Positions 43,037-51,359 of a stretch of DNA of 64,000 nucleotides are shown one piece after another. Source of the DNA: Crossiella sp. S99.2 (GTDB taxonomy: Bacteria > Actinomycetota > Actinomycetes > Mycobacteriales > Pseudonocardiaceae); NCBI RefSeq assembly GCF_023094165.1, contig NZ_JALMDK010000022.1, forward strand, positions 1-64,000. The letters run 5' to 3'. The notes under the pieces were generated by a model. That model was not told the origin of the DNA. It saw only the letters and a list, made by a program, of their open reading frames with translations, and did not search any database. A program made the position numbers and the translations under genes. The first letter of the stretch is position 1. Every line of letters starts with the position of its first letter.

Positions 43037-44326
43037 ATGTTACGGCGTTCCCGGCCGCGTGTTCTCCGCCTCCTGGCCCTCGTCCTCGCCGCGGGCGCGC
43101 TCGCCGCCTGCGGCACCTCCGGCCCGGCAGGCCAGGCGGGGGTCACGGTGTGGGCCTTGCAGGACACCGTGCTCAACCCGATCGAACAGCAGTCGGTGGA
43201 CCGCTTCACCCGCGCGGGCGGCGCCGCCAAGCTGGAAACCTTCGGCAACGACCCGTACAAGCAGAAGCTGCGGGTCGCCCTCGGCTCGCCGAACCCGCCC
43301 TCGGCCTTCTTCAACTGGGGCGGCGGCAACCTCAAGGAGTACGTCGACGCCGGCAAGGTCGCCGACCTGACCCCGCTGCTGGCCGAGCACCCCGGCCTGG
43401 GCGAGGCGTTCCTGCCGAACGTGCTGGACGCGGCCCGCCTGGACGGCAAGCTCTACGGCCTGCCGATGCGCGGCATGCAGCCGGTGGTCCTGTTCTACAA
43501 CAAGGAGGTCTTCGCCGCCGCCGGCGCGCGGCCGCCGGGCACCTGGGACGAGCTGCTGGCGCTGGTGGAGACCTTCAAGGCCAGGAACGTGCAGCCGATC
43601 GCGCTGGCCGGCTCGCAGGCCTGGACCGAGCTGATGTGGGCGGAGTACCTGCTCGACCGGATCGGCGGCCCCGAGGTTTTCCGCGCGGTGAAAGGCAATC
43701 CCGAGGGCTGGCGGCACCCGGCCGTGCTGGAGTCGATGACCCGGCTCAAGGACCTCATCGACCGCGGCGGCTTCGGCCGGGACTTCGCCGGGGTGGGCTA
43801 TGACCTCGGCGGCGCCTCCACCATCCTGGCCCAGGGCAAGGCCGCGATGCACCTGATGGGCTCCTGGGAGTACGTCAACCAGCTCGGCCAGAGCCCGGAG
43901 TTCGTCAAGCGGGACGCGCTCGGCTGGGTCCCCTTCCCCGCGCTGCCCGGCGGCAAGGGCGATCCGCGCGACCTGGTCGGCAACCCGGCCAACTTCTACT
44001 CGGTGGCCGCCGGATCGTCCACAGTGGACCAAGCGAAGAAGTTCGTGGCCACCCAGCTGCACGATCCCGCCTACGTGCAGGCGCTCATCGACGCCGGAGA
44101 CGTGCCCGCGGTGACCGGGCTGGCGGAGCAGCTGGCCAAGGCCCCCAACGCCGCCTACACCGGCTGGCTCTACGACCGGGTGCGCGCCGCCCCGCACTTC
44201 CAGCTGTCCTGGGATCAGGACCTGCCTGCCGAGCAGGCCACCTTCCTGCTCACCCAGCTCCAGGAGTTCTTCCTGGGCAAGCTCTCCCCCCGGCAGTTCG
44301 CCGACGCGCTGGCCAGCCGCGGATGA
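43037..44326 (+). CDS. Xylobiose-type binding lipoprotein (BxlE-like)
   Basis: A 429-residue family 1 solute-binding protein with lipobox LAAC at residue 24 and a standard two-lobe body (VTVWALQDTVLNPIEQQ, FFNWGGGNLKEYVDAGKVADL, GMQPVVLFYNKEVF, NFYSVAAGSS). ATG 43037 has GAAAGGTGG. First gene of an importer operon between a GH3 beta-xylosidase and a GH10 xylanase, hence the xylobiose assignment. It ends with an ATGA overlap on the first permease. Confidence 0.9.
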   Translation: MLRRSRPRVLRLLALVLAAGALAACGTSGPAGQAGVTVWALQDTVLNPIEQQSVDRFTRAGGAAKLETFGNDPYKQKLRVALGSPNPPSAFFNWGGGNLKEYVDAGKVADLTPLLAEHPGLGEAFLPNVLDAARLDGKLYGLPMRGMQPVVLFYNKEVFAAAGARPPGTWDELLALVETFKARNVQPIALAGSQAWTELMWAEYLLDRIGGPEVFRAVKGNPEGWRHPAVLESMTRLKDLIDRGGFGRDFAGVGYDLGGASTILAQGKAAMHLMGSWEYVNQLGQSPEFVKRDALGWVPFPALPGGKGDPRDLVGNPANFYSVAAGSSTVDQAKKFVATQLHDPAYVQALIDAGDVPAVTGLAEQLAKAPNAAYTGWLYDRVRAAPHFQLSWDQDLPAEQATFLLTQLQEFFLGKLSPRQFADALASRG

Positions 44327-45174
44327 CCCAGCGGCCGTCGGCTTTCTACGCCCTGCCCGCGCTGGCCTTGTTCACCCTGTTCGCGGTGCTGCCGATGGCG
44401 CTGGTCTTCGGCCTGAGCTTCACCGCCTGGGACGGCCTGGGCACACCCCGGGTCACCGGCGCGGACAACTGGGTCCGGCTCTACCGCGACGGCGAAGCGC
44501 ACGCCGCGCTCGGCCGGACCCTGCTGATCATGGCGCTGTGCTGGCTGGTGCAGACCCCACTGGCGCTGCTGACCGGGGTGTGGGCGGCGGGCAGGCAGCG
44601 TGGCAGGGCGGTGCTCAGCGCGCTGTTCTTCCTGCCGCTGCTGCTCTCCACCGCCGCGATCGCCCTGCTCTGGCAGGCGTTGCTGGACCCCAACTTCGGC
44701 CTCACCGCCGGGGTGCTGGCCCCGCTGGGCGACCCCGAGCTGGCGCTCTACACGGTGGTGCTGGTGATCACCTGGCAGTACGTGCCCTTCCACACCCTGC
44801 TCTACCAGGGCGCGGCGCGGGCGGTGCCGCCCTCGCTGTACGAGGCCGCGGTGCTGGACGGGGCCGGGCGGCTGGCCCGCTTCCGGCACATCACGCTGCC
44901 CCAGCTGCGGCACACCGTGATCAGCTCCTCGGTGCTGATGCTGGTCGGCTCGCTGACCACCTTCGACACCGTGCTGATCCTCACCGGCGGCGGACCGGGC
45001 ACCGCGACCCGGATCCTGCCGCTGCACATGTACATCACCGGGTTCACCGGCTTCGAGCTGGGTTACGCCAGCGCGATCGGCGTGCTGCTCATGGTGCTGG
45101 GCGCCGCGCTGTCGCTGATCGTGTTGCGGGCCACCGGTTTCCGCGCCATGTCCAGTCAACAGGAGGGCGGATGA
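44323..45174 (+). CDS. Xylobiose-type ABC permease (BxlF-like)
   Basis: A 283-residue CUT1 permease (MalF family) with six helices and EAA loop VPPSLYEAAVLDGAGRLARFRHITLPQLR. It overlaps both neighbours by four bases. It pairs with the next gene; the ATPase is not encoded here and is presumably a shared MsiK. Confidence 0.91.
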   Translation: MTQRPSAFYALPALALFTLFAVLPMALVFGLSFTAWDGLGTPRVTGADNWVRLYRDGEAHAALGRTLLIMALCWLVQTPLALLTGVWAAGRQRGRAVLSALFFLPLLLSTAAIALLWQALLDPNFGLTAGVLAPLGDPELALYTVVLVITWQYVPFHTLLYQGAARAVPPSLYEAAVLDGAGRLARFRHITLPQLRHTVISSSVLMLVGSLTTFDTVLILTGGGPGTATRILPLHMYITGFTGFELGYASAIGVLLMVLGAALSLIVLRATGFRAMSSQQEGG

Positions 45175-45989
45175 GGAGCACGCCGAACCGGATCGGCGGC
45201 GCCTTCGCCGGACTCTGGCTGCTGGTGGTGCTGCTGCCGCTGTACTACCTGCTGGCCGCGAGCCTGCGCGGACGGACCGACTACCTGACCGGCCATCCCC
45301 TTGCCCCACCTGCGGATCCGACCCTGGCGAACTACCTCACCGTGCTGGCGGGCGGGTTCGGCCGGTACCTGTTCAACAACGTGGTGGTCACCGTGGCCAC
45401 CGTGCTCATCGTGCTGCTGCTGGCTGTGCCCGCGGCCTACGCGGCCACCCGCAGCACCAGCCCGTGGGTGCGGCGCGGGTTCAGCCTGCTGCTGGCCGGG
45501 CTGGCGATTCCGGCGCAGGCCACCATCATCCCGGTCTACCTGCTGATCACCCGGCTGCACCTCTACGACAGCCTCACCGGGGTCATCCTGCCCACCGCGG
45601 CCTTCGCGCTGCCGGTGGCCACCCTGGTGCTGACCACCAGCCTGCGCGAGGTGCCGCGCGAGTTGTACGAAGCGCAGGCCATTGACGGGGCCGGGCCGCT
45701 GCGCACGCTGGTCGAGCTGGTGCTGCCGCTGGCCAGGCCGGCCATCGTCACCGTGGCCATCTACACCGCGCTCAGCGCCTGGAACGGTTTCCTGTTCCCG
45801 CTGGTGCTCACCCAGTCCGCGGAAAACCGGGTGCTCACCCTGGGACTGTGGAACTTCCAGGGCCAGTTCGGGGTGAACGTGCCCGGCCTGCTGGCCGCGG
45901 TGACGCTGTCGGTGCTGCCGATCTTCGTGGTCTACCTGATCGGACGGCGGTTCCTGCTGGCCGGCCTCACCGCCGGGTTCGGCAAGTGA
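45171..45989 (+). CDS. Xylobiose-type ABC permease (BxlG-like)
   Basis: A 272-residue CUT1 permease (MalG family) with six helices and EAA loop VPRELYEAQAIDGAGPLRTLVELVLPLARPA. It starts with an ATGA overlap on permease 1 and is the last gene of the importer operon. The convergent GH10 gene ends 15 bases away. Confidence 0.91.
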   Translation: MRSTPNRIGGAFAGLWLLVVLLPLYYLLAASLRGRTDYLTGHPLAPPADPTLANYLTVLAGGFGRYLFNNVVVTVATVLIVLLLAVPAAYAATRSTSPWVRRGFSLLLAGLAIPAQATIIPVYLLITRLHLYDSLTGVILPTAAFALPVATLVLTTSLREVPRELYEAQAIDGAGPLRTLVELVLPLARPAIVTVAIYTALSAWNGFLFPLVLTQSAENRVLTLGLWNFQGQFGVNVPGLLAAVTLSVLPIFVVYLIGRRFLLAGLTAGFGK

Positions 45990-46004
45990 GGCCGACCCGC
46001 CGGG

Positions 46005-47009
46005 TCAGGGGTTGATCGCGCGGTAGGCCGGTTTTGCTCGCAGGGAGCGGTCGAACAGGCAGGCGTCCCCGGTGCCGGGGAAGGTGCCCGGCACCCAGGA
46101 ATGCCGGTCGGTGAAGCCCCAGGTGGTGAACTCCACGCAGCGGCTCACCGCGTGGCAGCCGTCCCACAGCTGCTTGTAGTAGTTCGCCTGGGCGGCCAGC
46201 TTGCCGCCGTCGCTGGGCAGCTGGATGCGCACGTCGGCCTCGGTGATCGCCACGTCCAGGCCGAGCGCGGCCAGCCGCCGCAGGTTGTCCTGGTAGCCAC
46301 CGGGAAAGCCGTACTGGGTGGCCAGGTGCGCTTGGATGCCCACCCCGTCGATCGGCACGCCCTGCTGCTTGAGCTGCCGTACCAGCGCGTACATCGCATT
46401 GGCCTTGGCGCTGTTGCCCTCGGTGTTGTAGTCGTTGATGTAGAGCTTGGCCGAGGGGTCGAGCTGGCGGGCCAGCCGGAAGGCGTCGGCGATCCAGTTG
46501 TCGCCCAGTCTGGTCTGGAAGATCGAGGAGCGGCGTCTGCCGTCCTCCTCGAACACCTCGTTGACCACGTCCCAGGCCCGGATCTTGCCCCGGTACCGGG
46601 TCATCGTGGTGCGGATCCGGCTCTCCACCGCGGCGCGCAGGTCGTTGGCGGAGAGGTTGTTCAACCAGTTCGGGTACTGGCTGTGCCACACCAGGGTGTG
46701 CCCGCGCACGGTTTTCCCGTTCTGCTGGGCGTAGTTGACGATCGAGTCCGCCCCGCCCCAGTTGTACTGGCCGCGGTTGGGCTCGGTGATCGCCCACTTC
46801 ATCTCGTTCTCCGGCGTCACGCTGTCGAACTCGCGGGTCAGGGTCCCGCGGTAGTCCGGCTCATTGGCCAGGGGGCCCGCGGCGACCGCGCTGCCGACCC
46901 AGCGGTTGGTGATGCCGTGCAGGGGACCCGCGGCCGAGGCGGGTAGCGCGCCCGCGCCCACACCGGCGACGAGCAGGCCCAGCACCAGCAGTTGTCTGCG
47001 CAACTTCAT
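46005..47009 (-). CDS. Secreted GH10 endo-beta-1,4-xylanase
   Basis: A 334-residue extracellular xylanase with a signal peptide (about 1-27) and a single GH10 barrel. Catalytic residues are E151 (acid/base, WDVVNEVFEE) and E257 (nucleophile, VAITEADVRI); HTLVWHSQYPNWL is also diagnostic. No CBM is attached. It would supply xylobiose to the adjacent importer. It diverges from the BxlR-like gene across a 120-bp region with CGATACTTTC (47028-47037) and CGACACTTTCG (47049-47059). Confidence 0.94.
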   Translation of the reverse strand: MKLRRQLLVLGLLVAGVGAGALPASAAGPLHGITNRWVGSAVAAGPLANEPDYRGTLTREFDSVTPENEMKWAITEPNRGQYNWGGADSIVNYAQQNGKTVRGHTLVWHSQYPNWLNNLSANDLRAAVESRIRTTMTRYRGKIRAWDVVNEVFEEDGRRRSSIFQTRLGDNWIADAFRLARQLDPSAKLYINDYNTEGNSAKANAMYALVRQLKQQGVPIDGVGIQAHLATQYGFPGGYQDNLRRLAALGLDVAITEADVRIQLPSDGGKLAAQANYYKQLWDGCHAVSRCVEFTTWGFTDRHSWVPGTFPGTGDACLFDRSLRAKPAYRAINP

Positions 47010-47027
47010 TGTCGCTCCCGGGGTTGT

Positions 47028-47059
47028 CGATACTTTCTATGTGAAAACCGACACTTTCG
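47028..47059. promoter_or_regulatory. Paired BxlR-type operators, GH10/BxlR promoter
   Basis: CGATACTTTC (47028-47037) and CGACACTTTCG (47049-47059) match the CGAWA-N-TTTCG element, 21 bases apart, between the divergent xylanase and repressor genes. Confidence 0.6.
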
Positions 47060-47129
47060 AAGCTAGGCGCGGTCCTGTCGCCCCGGCAATAGGCCCGTTG
47101 GGGCAACCCGGCTGTCGTAGACTCCGGCC

Positions 47130-48140
47130 ATGGCACCGGGCAAGGTCACCATCGCGGACATCGCCGCCGAGGCGGGCGTTTCAATCCCGACAGTTTCGAA
47201 GGTGATGAACGGCAGGCCCGATGTCGCGCCGGACACCCGCGAGCGGGTGGAGTCGATCATCCGCCAGCACGGCTACCAGCGCAGGGGCGATGAGCGGTCC
47301 CGCCGCTCGACCCTGGTGGAGCTGATGTTCCACGAGCTGGAGAGCGCCTGGGCGCTGGAGATCATCCGCGGCGCCGAGCAGGTGGCCGCCGAGCAGGGTC
47401 TGGCACTGGTGCTCACGGAGTCACAGGGCAGGCTGACCCCTGGCCAGCGCTGGGTGGACGGCGTGATCACCCGCAAACCCCTCGCCGTGGTCGCGGTGTT
47501 CTCCGATCTCAGCGCCGCCCAGCTGGCCAAGCTGCGAGCCAGGGACATCCCGGTCGTGGTGGTGGACCCGATCGGCGAGCCGGGCGTGCACACCCCCTCG
47601 ATCGGCGCGACCAACTGGAACGGCGGCCTGACCGCCACCCGGCACCTGATCGAACTGGGCCACCAGCGCATCGCGGTGATCGGCGGCCCGGAACGGGTGC
47701 TGTGCAGCCGGGCCAGGGTGGACGGCTACCGCGCCGCGCTGGAGACCGCCGGGCTGGTGGTGGACCCGGAACTGGTGCGCTACGGCGACTTCCACGTCGA
47801 GTCCGGCCGCGCGCGGTTCGAGGAGCTGCTCACGCTGCCCCGGCGGCCCACCGCGGTCTTCGCCGGCAGCGACCTGCAGGCGCTGGGCGTCTACGAGGCC
47901 GCGCGCACCGCGGGCCTGCGCATCCCGGAGGACCTGAGCGTGGTCGGCTTCGACGACCTGCCGGTGGCGCAGTGGGTCGGCCCGCCGCTGACCACGGTCC
48001 GCCAGCCGTTGCAGGACATGGCCGCCGCGGCCACCCGCCTCGCGGTGGCACTGGCCCGCGGCGCCGAACCCGAGCACCGCAGGGTCGAGCTGGCCACCAC
48101 GCTGATCGTCCGCCGCAGCACCGCCCCGCCCCCGAGTTGA
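47130..48140 (+). CDS. LacI-family xylobiose repressor (BxlR-like)
   Basis: A 336-residue LacI/GalR regulator of a different subfamily from regulators 1-3: helix-turn-helix VSIPTVSKVMNGRPDV and ligand domain VELMFHELESAWALEIIRGAEQV, DPIGEP, VGFDDLPVAQWVGPPLTTVRQP. ATG 47130. Its surroundings (xylanase, importer, beta-xylosidase) and CGAAA-type sites suggest it is the xylobiose-responsive repressor. An extra site, CGACAGTTTCG, lies inside its own coding region (47188-47198). Confidence 0.88.
   Translation: MAPGKVTIADIAAEAGVSIPTVSKVMNGRPDVAPDTRERVESIIRQHGYQRRGDERSRRSTLVELMFHELESAWALEIIRGAEQVAAEQGLALVLTESQGRLTPGQRWVDGVITRKPLAVVAVFSDLSAAQLAKLRARDIPVVVVDPIGEPGVHTPSIGATNWNGGLTATRHLIELGHQRIAVIGGPERVLCSRARVDGYRAALETAGLVVDPELVRYGDFHVESGRARFEELLTLPRRPTAVFAGSDLQALGVYEAARTAGLRIPEDLSVVGFDDLPVAQWVGPPLTTVRQPLQDMAAAATRLAVALARGAEPEHRRVELATTLIVRRSTAPPPS
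47188..47198. promoter_or_regulatory. Intragenic BxlR-type site
   Basis: CGACAGTTTCG falls within the helix-turn-helix codons (TVSK) of the BxlR-like gene. It may act as a roadblock/auxiliary operator or be coincidental. Confidence 0.35.
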
Positions 48141-48195
48141 CCGAACCGCGGCGCGGGTCCCGGTGGAGGAAGGGACCCGCGCCGCGGCGGCGCCA

Positions 48196-49263
48196 TCAGG
48201 GACTGGCGCAGGTGAGTGGACTTGCCGGTGTGTGGTCACCGGCCGACTCCACGTTGAACGAGAACGCCGCCTGCCCGCCCGCGGGCACACTCGCGTTCCA
48301 GGACGCGTTCTTCGCCGTCACCACCGAATCCGTGACGGTGTGCGTGGCGTCCCACAGGCTGGAGATCCGCTGATCGGCCTGGGCGGTCCAGCGCACGGTC
48401 CAGCCCCGCACCGGTGTGCTGCCGGGGTTGCGCACGGTCACCGTCACCTGGGCGCCACCGGCCCACCTGGTGGTGACCGCGTACTCGGCGGTGCAGGCTC
48501 CCGGCGGGCCCGCGGTGGTGCTGGTCGGGCTGGTGCTGCCGGTCGGGCCCGGGTTGCCGCCGATGCCGGTGACCTCGCCGTTGCCGCCGTCGAAGACCAC
48601 GTCGGAGCAGCCGTAGAAGGTCTCCTTGCTGTCCGAGCGCTTCCACACCGAGTAGATGATGTGCTTGCCGCTCTTGCCCTGCGGCAGCCTGCCGTTCCAG
48701 CCGTAGTGGCCCTCGACCGTGCCGACCGAACCGGTCAGCGGTGGGTGGTCGACGGTCAGGAACGGCTGCTCCTCGATGTCGTTCCAGGTCAGTGGCCGGG
48801 TCGGGCTCCAGCTGTCCTTGGTGACGTAGAGGGAGAACCAGCCGGGGTGGGCAGCCCAGGCGTTGTAGGACCAGCGCATGTTCGCGCCGGCGGTCAGGTG
48901 GGTGAGCGGCCAGTCGTTCCTGGCCAGGTTCCAGCCGGAGAAGGTGCTGTTGCCGCCGCTGCACAGCTGGCCGTCCGGCACGAAGCCGCGGGTGCGGCCC
49001 TCGCCGTCGGAGCGCAGCACGCTGAACCAGTTGTACAGCGGGTTGGTGCCGCTCTGCGCCACCGCGGCGGCGCAGGCCGGGTTCTTCGGCTTGATCTCAC
49101 CGGTGGAGCTGAGGCCGTCCTTCCAGCAGAAGAAGGTCCGGCTGCCCGGCTGCATCATGGCGCCGTGCGCCTGAGCCGGGCGTTGATCAAGTAGGACGAG
49201 GACCATCGAACACAGCGCGACGACCACCGCCGCCAACGCCGCGAGCCTGCTTCGCAGTGTCAT
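48196..49263 (-). CDS. AA10 LPMO with C-terminal CBM2
   Basis: A 355-residue secreted copper monooxygenase for crystalline cellulose, resembling the C1-oxidising CelS2/LPMO10C group. Cleavage after AQA exposes H33 (HGAMMQPGSRTFFCWKDG); the second copper ligand is H139 in YNAWAAHPGWF. A Thr/Ser/Gly linker (about 230-255) leads to a CBM2 (255-355, CTAEYAVTTRWAGGAQVTVTV). ATG 49263 has GAGGAA. Divergent from a CebR-controlled lipoprotein gene, with a CebR box at each promoter. Confidence 0.94.
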   Translation of the reverse strand: MTLRSRLAALAAVVVALCSMVLVLLDQRPAQAHGAMMQPGSRTFFCWKDGLSSTGEIKPKNPACAAAVAQSGTNPLYNWFSVLRSDGEGRTRGFVPDGQLCSGGNSTFSGWNLARNDWPLTHLTAGANMRWSYNAWAAHPGWFSLYVTKDSWSPTRPLTWNDIEEQPFLTVDHPPLTGSVGTVEGHYGWNGRLPQGKSGKHIIYSVWKRSDSKETFYGCSDVVFDGGNGEVTGIGGNPGPTGSTSPTSTTAGPPGACTAEYAVTTRWAGGAQVTVTVRNPGSTPVRGWTVRWTAQADQRISSLWDATHTVTDSVVTAKNASWNASVPAGGQAAFSFNVESAGDHTPASPLTCASP

Positions 49264-49287
49264 GGTCAGTTCCTCATGGCAGGGAAT

Positions 49288-49303
49288 CTGGGAGCGCTTC
49301 CAG
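49288..49303. promoter_or_regulatory. CebR box before LPMO-CBM2
   Basis: TGGGAGCGCTTCCA (49289-49302), one change from consensus, lies 26 bases upstream of the LPMO start. Confidence 0.88.
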
Positions 49304-49354
49304 ATTCGGGGTAGCACATCTCCTTGTCAATCAGGCAAAGGTTTGGCTACGGTG

Positions 49355-49370
49355 CTGGGAACGCTCCCAG
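49355..49370. promoter_or_regulatory. CebR box before lipoprotein gene
   Basis: TGGGAACGCTCCCA (49356-49369), one change from consensus, ends 13 bases before the ATG of the unknown lipoprotein. Confidence 0.88.
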
Positions 49371-49382
49371 ACAGGAGGCGTC

Positions 49383-49934
49383 ATGACCCTGCTCAGAATC
49401 GCCGCGGCCCTCGCGCTGACCCTGGCCGCACTCGCCGGTTGCGCCGCGGAACCCGTTGCGCCCCTTGCCGATCGGGGCGCGGGCGCACTCGGCCCGCCGG
49501 TCACCACCATGCACGGACTGGTGGACCTGGTCAGTGACCGGACCTCGGGCTGCACCGGCGCCAAGACCGGCACGCCCGAGGAGCTGGGCAGACTGGTCGG
49601 CGCCGAGCTGCGCGAGTTGTACGAGCCCTACATCGCGGAGTGGTCCACCTGCGCGGTGCCGCCCTCCTACCCCAAGGTCGGGCTGCTGTTGTTCGCCCCT
49701 GGCAAGCAGATCGAGTTCCAGCGAACCTGGCGGGACGCGATGGCCAAGGGCACCCTCGGCGAAGGCCCGACCCTGGCCTTCGGCAACGGTTTCGCGGTCA
49801 CCTCGGGCTTCCTCGGCGTCTACCAGCTGGACCTGTACTACCTACGCTGCGCCTACACCGACGACAAGGTCCGCCAAATCCCAGCCGACGTAGACAACTG
49901 CGTCTTCACCCAGCCCCCCACCCACAACCACTAA
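49383..49934 (+). CDS. Unknown lipoprotein under CebR control
   Basis: A 183-residue lipoprotein: signal peptide with lipobox LAGC (C20), then a small domain with four further cysteines (C57, C90, C156, C173) that could form two disulfides. Stretches such as PPVTTMHGLVDLV, YEPYIAEWSTCAVPPSYPKVGLLLFAPGKQIEFQRTW and DNCVFTQPP are not a family I recognise. ACAGGAGGCG precedes the ATG. Its promoter has its own CebR box and it diverges from an LPMO, so it is probably induced on cellulose and anchored at the cell surface. No function is claimed. Confidence 0.75.
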   Translation: MTLLRIAAALALTLAALAGCAAEPVAPLADRGAGALGPPVTTMHGLVDLVSDRTSGCTGAKTGTPEELGRLVGAELRELYEPYIAEWSTCAVPPSYPKVGLLLFAPGKQIEFQRTWRDAMAKGTLGEGPTLAFGNGFAVTSGFLGVYQLDLYYLRCAYTDDKVRQIPADVDNCVFTQPPTHNH

Positions 49935-49935
49935 C

Positions 49936-50108
49936 CCCCGTGTTGGCCGTTACGGACGGCGAGTTGGCCGTTACGGACGCCGTCTTGGCCGTTATGGACG
50001 GCGAGTTGGCCCAACTGGTACGCCGGTGTGGCCAAAGTGGGCGTACCAGTTGGCCCAAGTCGTACCAGTTCGGCCAAGACCGGGTACGACAACGGCCAAC
50101 ACGGCGCG
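49936..50108. repeat. GGCCAAC-rich intergenic repeat, copy C, with tandem units
   Basis: It starts with three 21-bp tandem units TTGGCCGTTACGGACGGC+3 (49943, 49964, 49985). The hairpin follows: arms 50006-50024 and 50040-50058, 18 of 19 bases paired, nearly identical to copy B. It ends with GGTACGACAACGGCCAACAC (50083-50102), identical to copy A. It sits between the lipoprotein and cebR stops. Confidence 0.8.
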
Positions 50109-50139
50109 CCACCACGGCGACGGCGGTGGCGGCGTACTG

Positions 50140-51165
50140 CTAGGCCGAGGCTCGGCGGACCAGGGTGACCGGCAGGACCTGCCTGCGCGGTGGCGGGTTC
50201 TCGCCCTCGATGAGGCGTTGCAGGGTGAGCACCATCTGCCGGACCTGCTCGCGCGGGTCCTGGTGCACCGTGGTCAGCGGCGGGTTGGTCGCCTCGGCCA
50301 GGCCCCGGTGGTCGTCGAAGCCGACCACGGCCACGTCCTGCGGCACCCGTCGTCCCGCGGCGTGCAGCGCGCGCAGGGCGCCCGCGGCCATGGGGTCGTT
50401 GGCGGCGAAGACCGCGTCCAGCTTGGGGGTGCGCGCCAGCAGCCTGGTCATCGCCCGTTCGCCGCTCTCGGTGCTGAAGTCGCCTTCCTCGCACAGCCGG
50501 GCCGCGGCGCGGTCGTTCAGACCGAGGGTGCTCCGCCAGCCGGCCAGCCGGTCCACCGCCGAGCGCTGGTCCAGCGGTCCGGTGATGGTGCCGATCCGCT
50601 TGCGCCCCAACGACAGCAGGTGTTCCACCGCCAGCTTCGCGCCGCCGGTGTTGTCGAAGTCGACCATGTGCAGGCCGCGGGTGGCGCCGCCGGGGCCGCC
50701 GCCGCCGAAGACCATCGGCAGCCGCAGCAGCCGCAGCGCGGTCGGCAGCGGATCGCCCCGGTGCGCGGCGAAGACCAGCGCGCCGTCGACGTGCCCGCCC
50801 TCCAGGAAGCGCACCGTGCCCGGCACGTCCTCGCGGCTGTCCACCAGCATCATCAGCATCTGACTGCCCACCGCGGACAGCTGCCGGAACGCGCCGCGGA
50901 CGATCTCGGCGAAGTACGGGTCCTCCAGCACCTTGGTCTCCGGCTCGGAGAGCACCAGCGCGATGGCGTTGGTGCGCCTGGTGACCAGCGAGCGCGCCGC
51001 CTGGTTGGGCGAGTAGCCCAGCTCGCGGGCGGCGTCGAGGACCTTCTCCTTGGCCCGCGAGCTGACGTAGGCGTCCTCGTTGAGCGCCCGCGAGGCGGTC
51101 GAACGGGACACACCGGCGTAGGCGGCGACGTCTTCCAGCGTCGGCCGCGTGGCACCTCGGGTCAC
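50140..51165 (-). CDS. cebR: LacI-family cellobiose repressor CebR
   Basis: A 341-residue LacI/GalR repressor: helix-turn-helix LEDVAAYAGVSRSTASRALNEDAYVSSRAK and a CebR-like ligand domain (LVLSEPETKVLEDPYFAEIVRGAF, GFDDHRGLAEATNPPLTTVHQ). In actinomycetes CebR binds TGGGAGCGCTCCCA and is released by cello-oligosaccharides; at least seven such boxes are in this window. The GTG at 51165 fits the GGAGG spacing better than the one at 51174. Here the gene diverges from GH48 rather than following bglC. Confidence 0.9.
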   Translation of the reverse strand: MTRGATRPTLEDVAAYAGVSRSTASRALNEDAYVSSRAKEKVLDAARELGYSPNQAARSLVTRRTNAIALVLSEPETKVLEDPYFAEIVRGAFRQLSAVGSQMLMMLVDSREDVPGTVRFLEGGHVDGALVFAAHRGDPLPTALRLLRLPMVFGGGGPGGATRGLHMVDFDNTGGAKLAVEHLLSLGRKRIGTITGPLDQRSAVDRLAGWRSTLGLNDRAAARLCEEGDFSTESGERAMTRLLARTPKLDAVFAANDPMAAGALRALHAAGRRVPQDVAVVGFDDHRGLAEATNPPLTTVHQDPREQVRQMVLTLQRLIEGENPPPRRQVLPVTLVRRASA

Positions 51166-51300
51166 ACCCACCACCTCCGATGATCAGTTTAGCCCGCCCG
51201 GCGGCGCAGGCGAGACCGAACGGGTGCAATGTCGTCGATGGTCCCCGTCCGTGCGCGGCCGAGGGTTCACAGCGGGTTTCGGCGCGATTACAGTCCCATT

Positions 51301-51316
51301 CTGGGAGCGCTCCCAG
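51301..51316. promoter_or_regulatory. CebR box before GH48
   Basis: A perfect TGGGAGCGCTCCCA (51302-51315) lies 44 bases before the GH48 ATG and 136 bases from the cebR start, so it may serve both directions. Confidence 0.92.
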
Positions 51317-51359
51317 AATCCACCGCCCTCACCCCTGTGTGTCCGGAGGAGGACCCTGT

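Noticed and set aside
49936-50108. Tandem units of copy C considered as a CRISPR array
   Set aside because: The 21-bp units abut without unique spacers and no cas genes are present.
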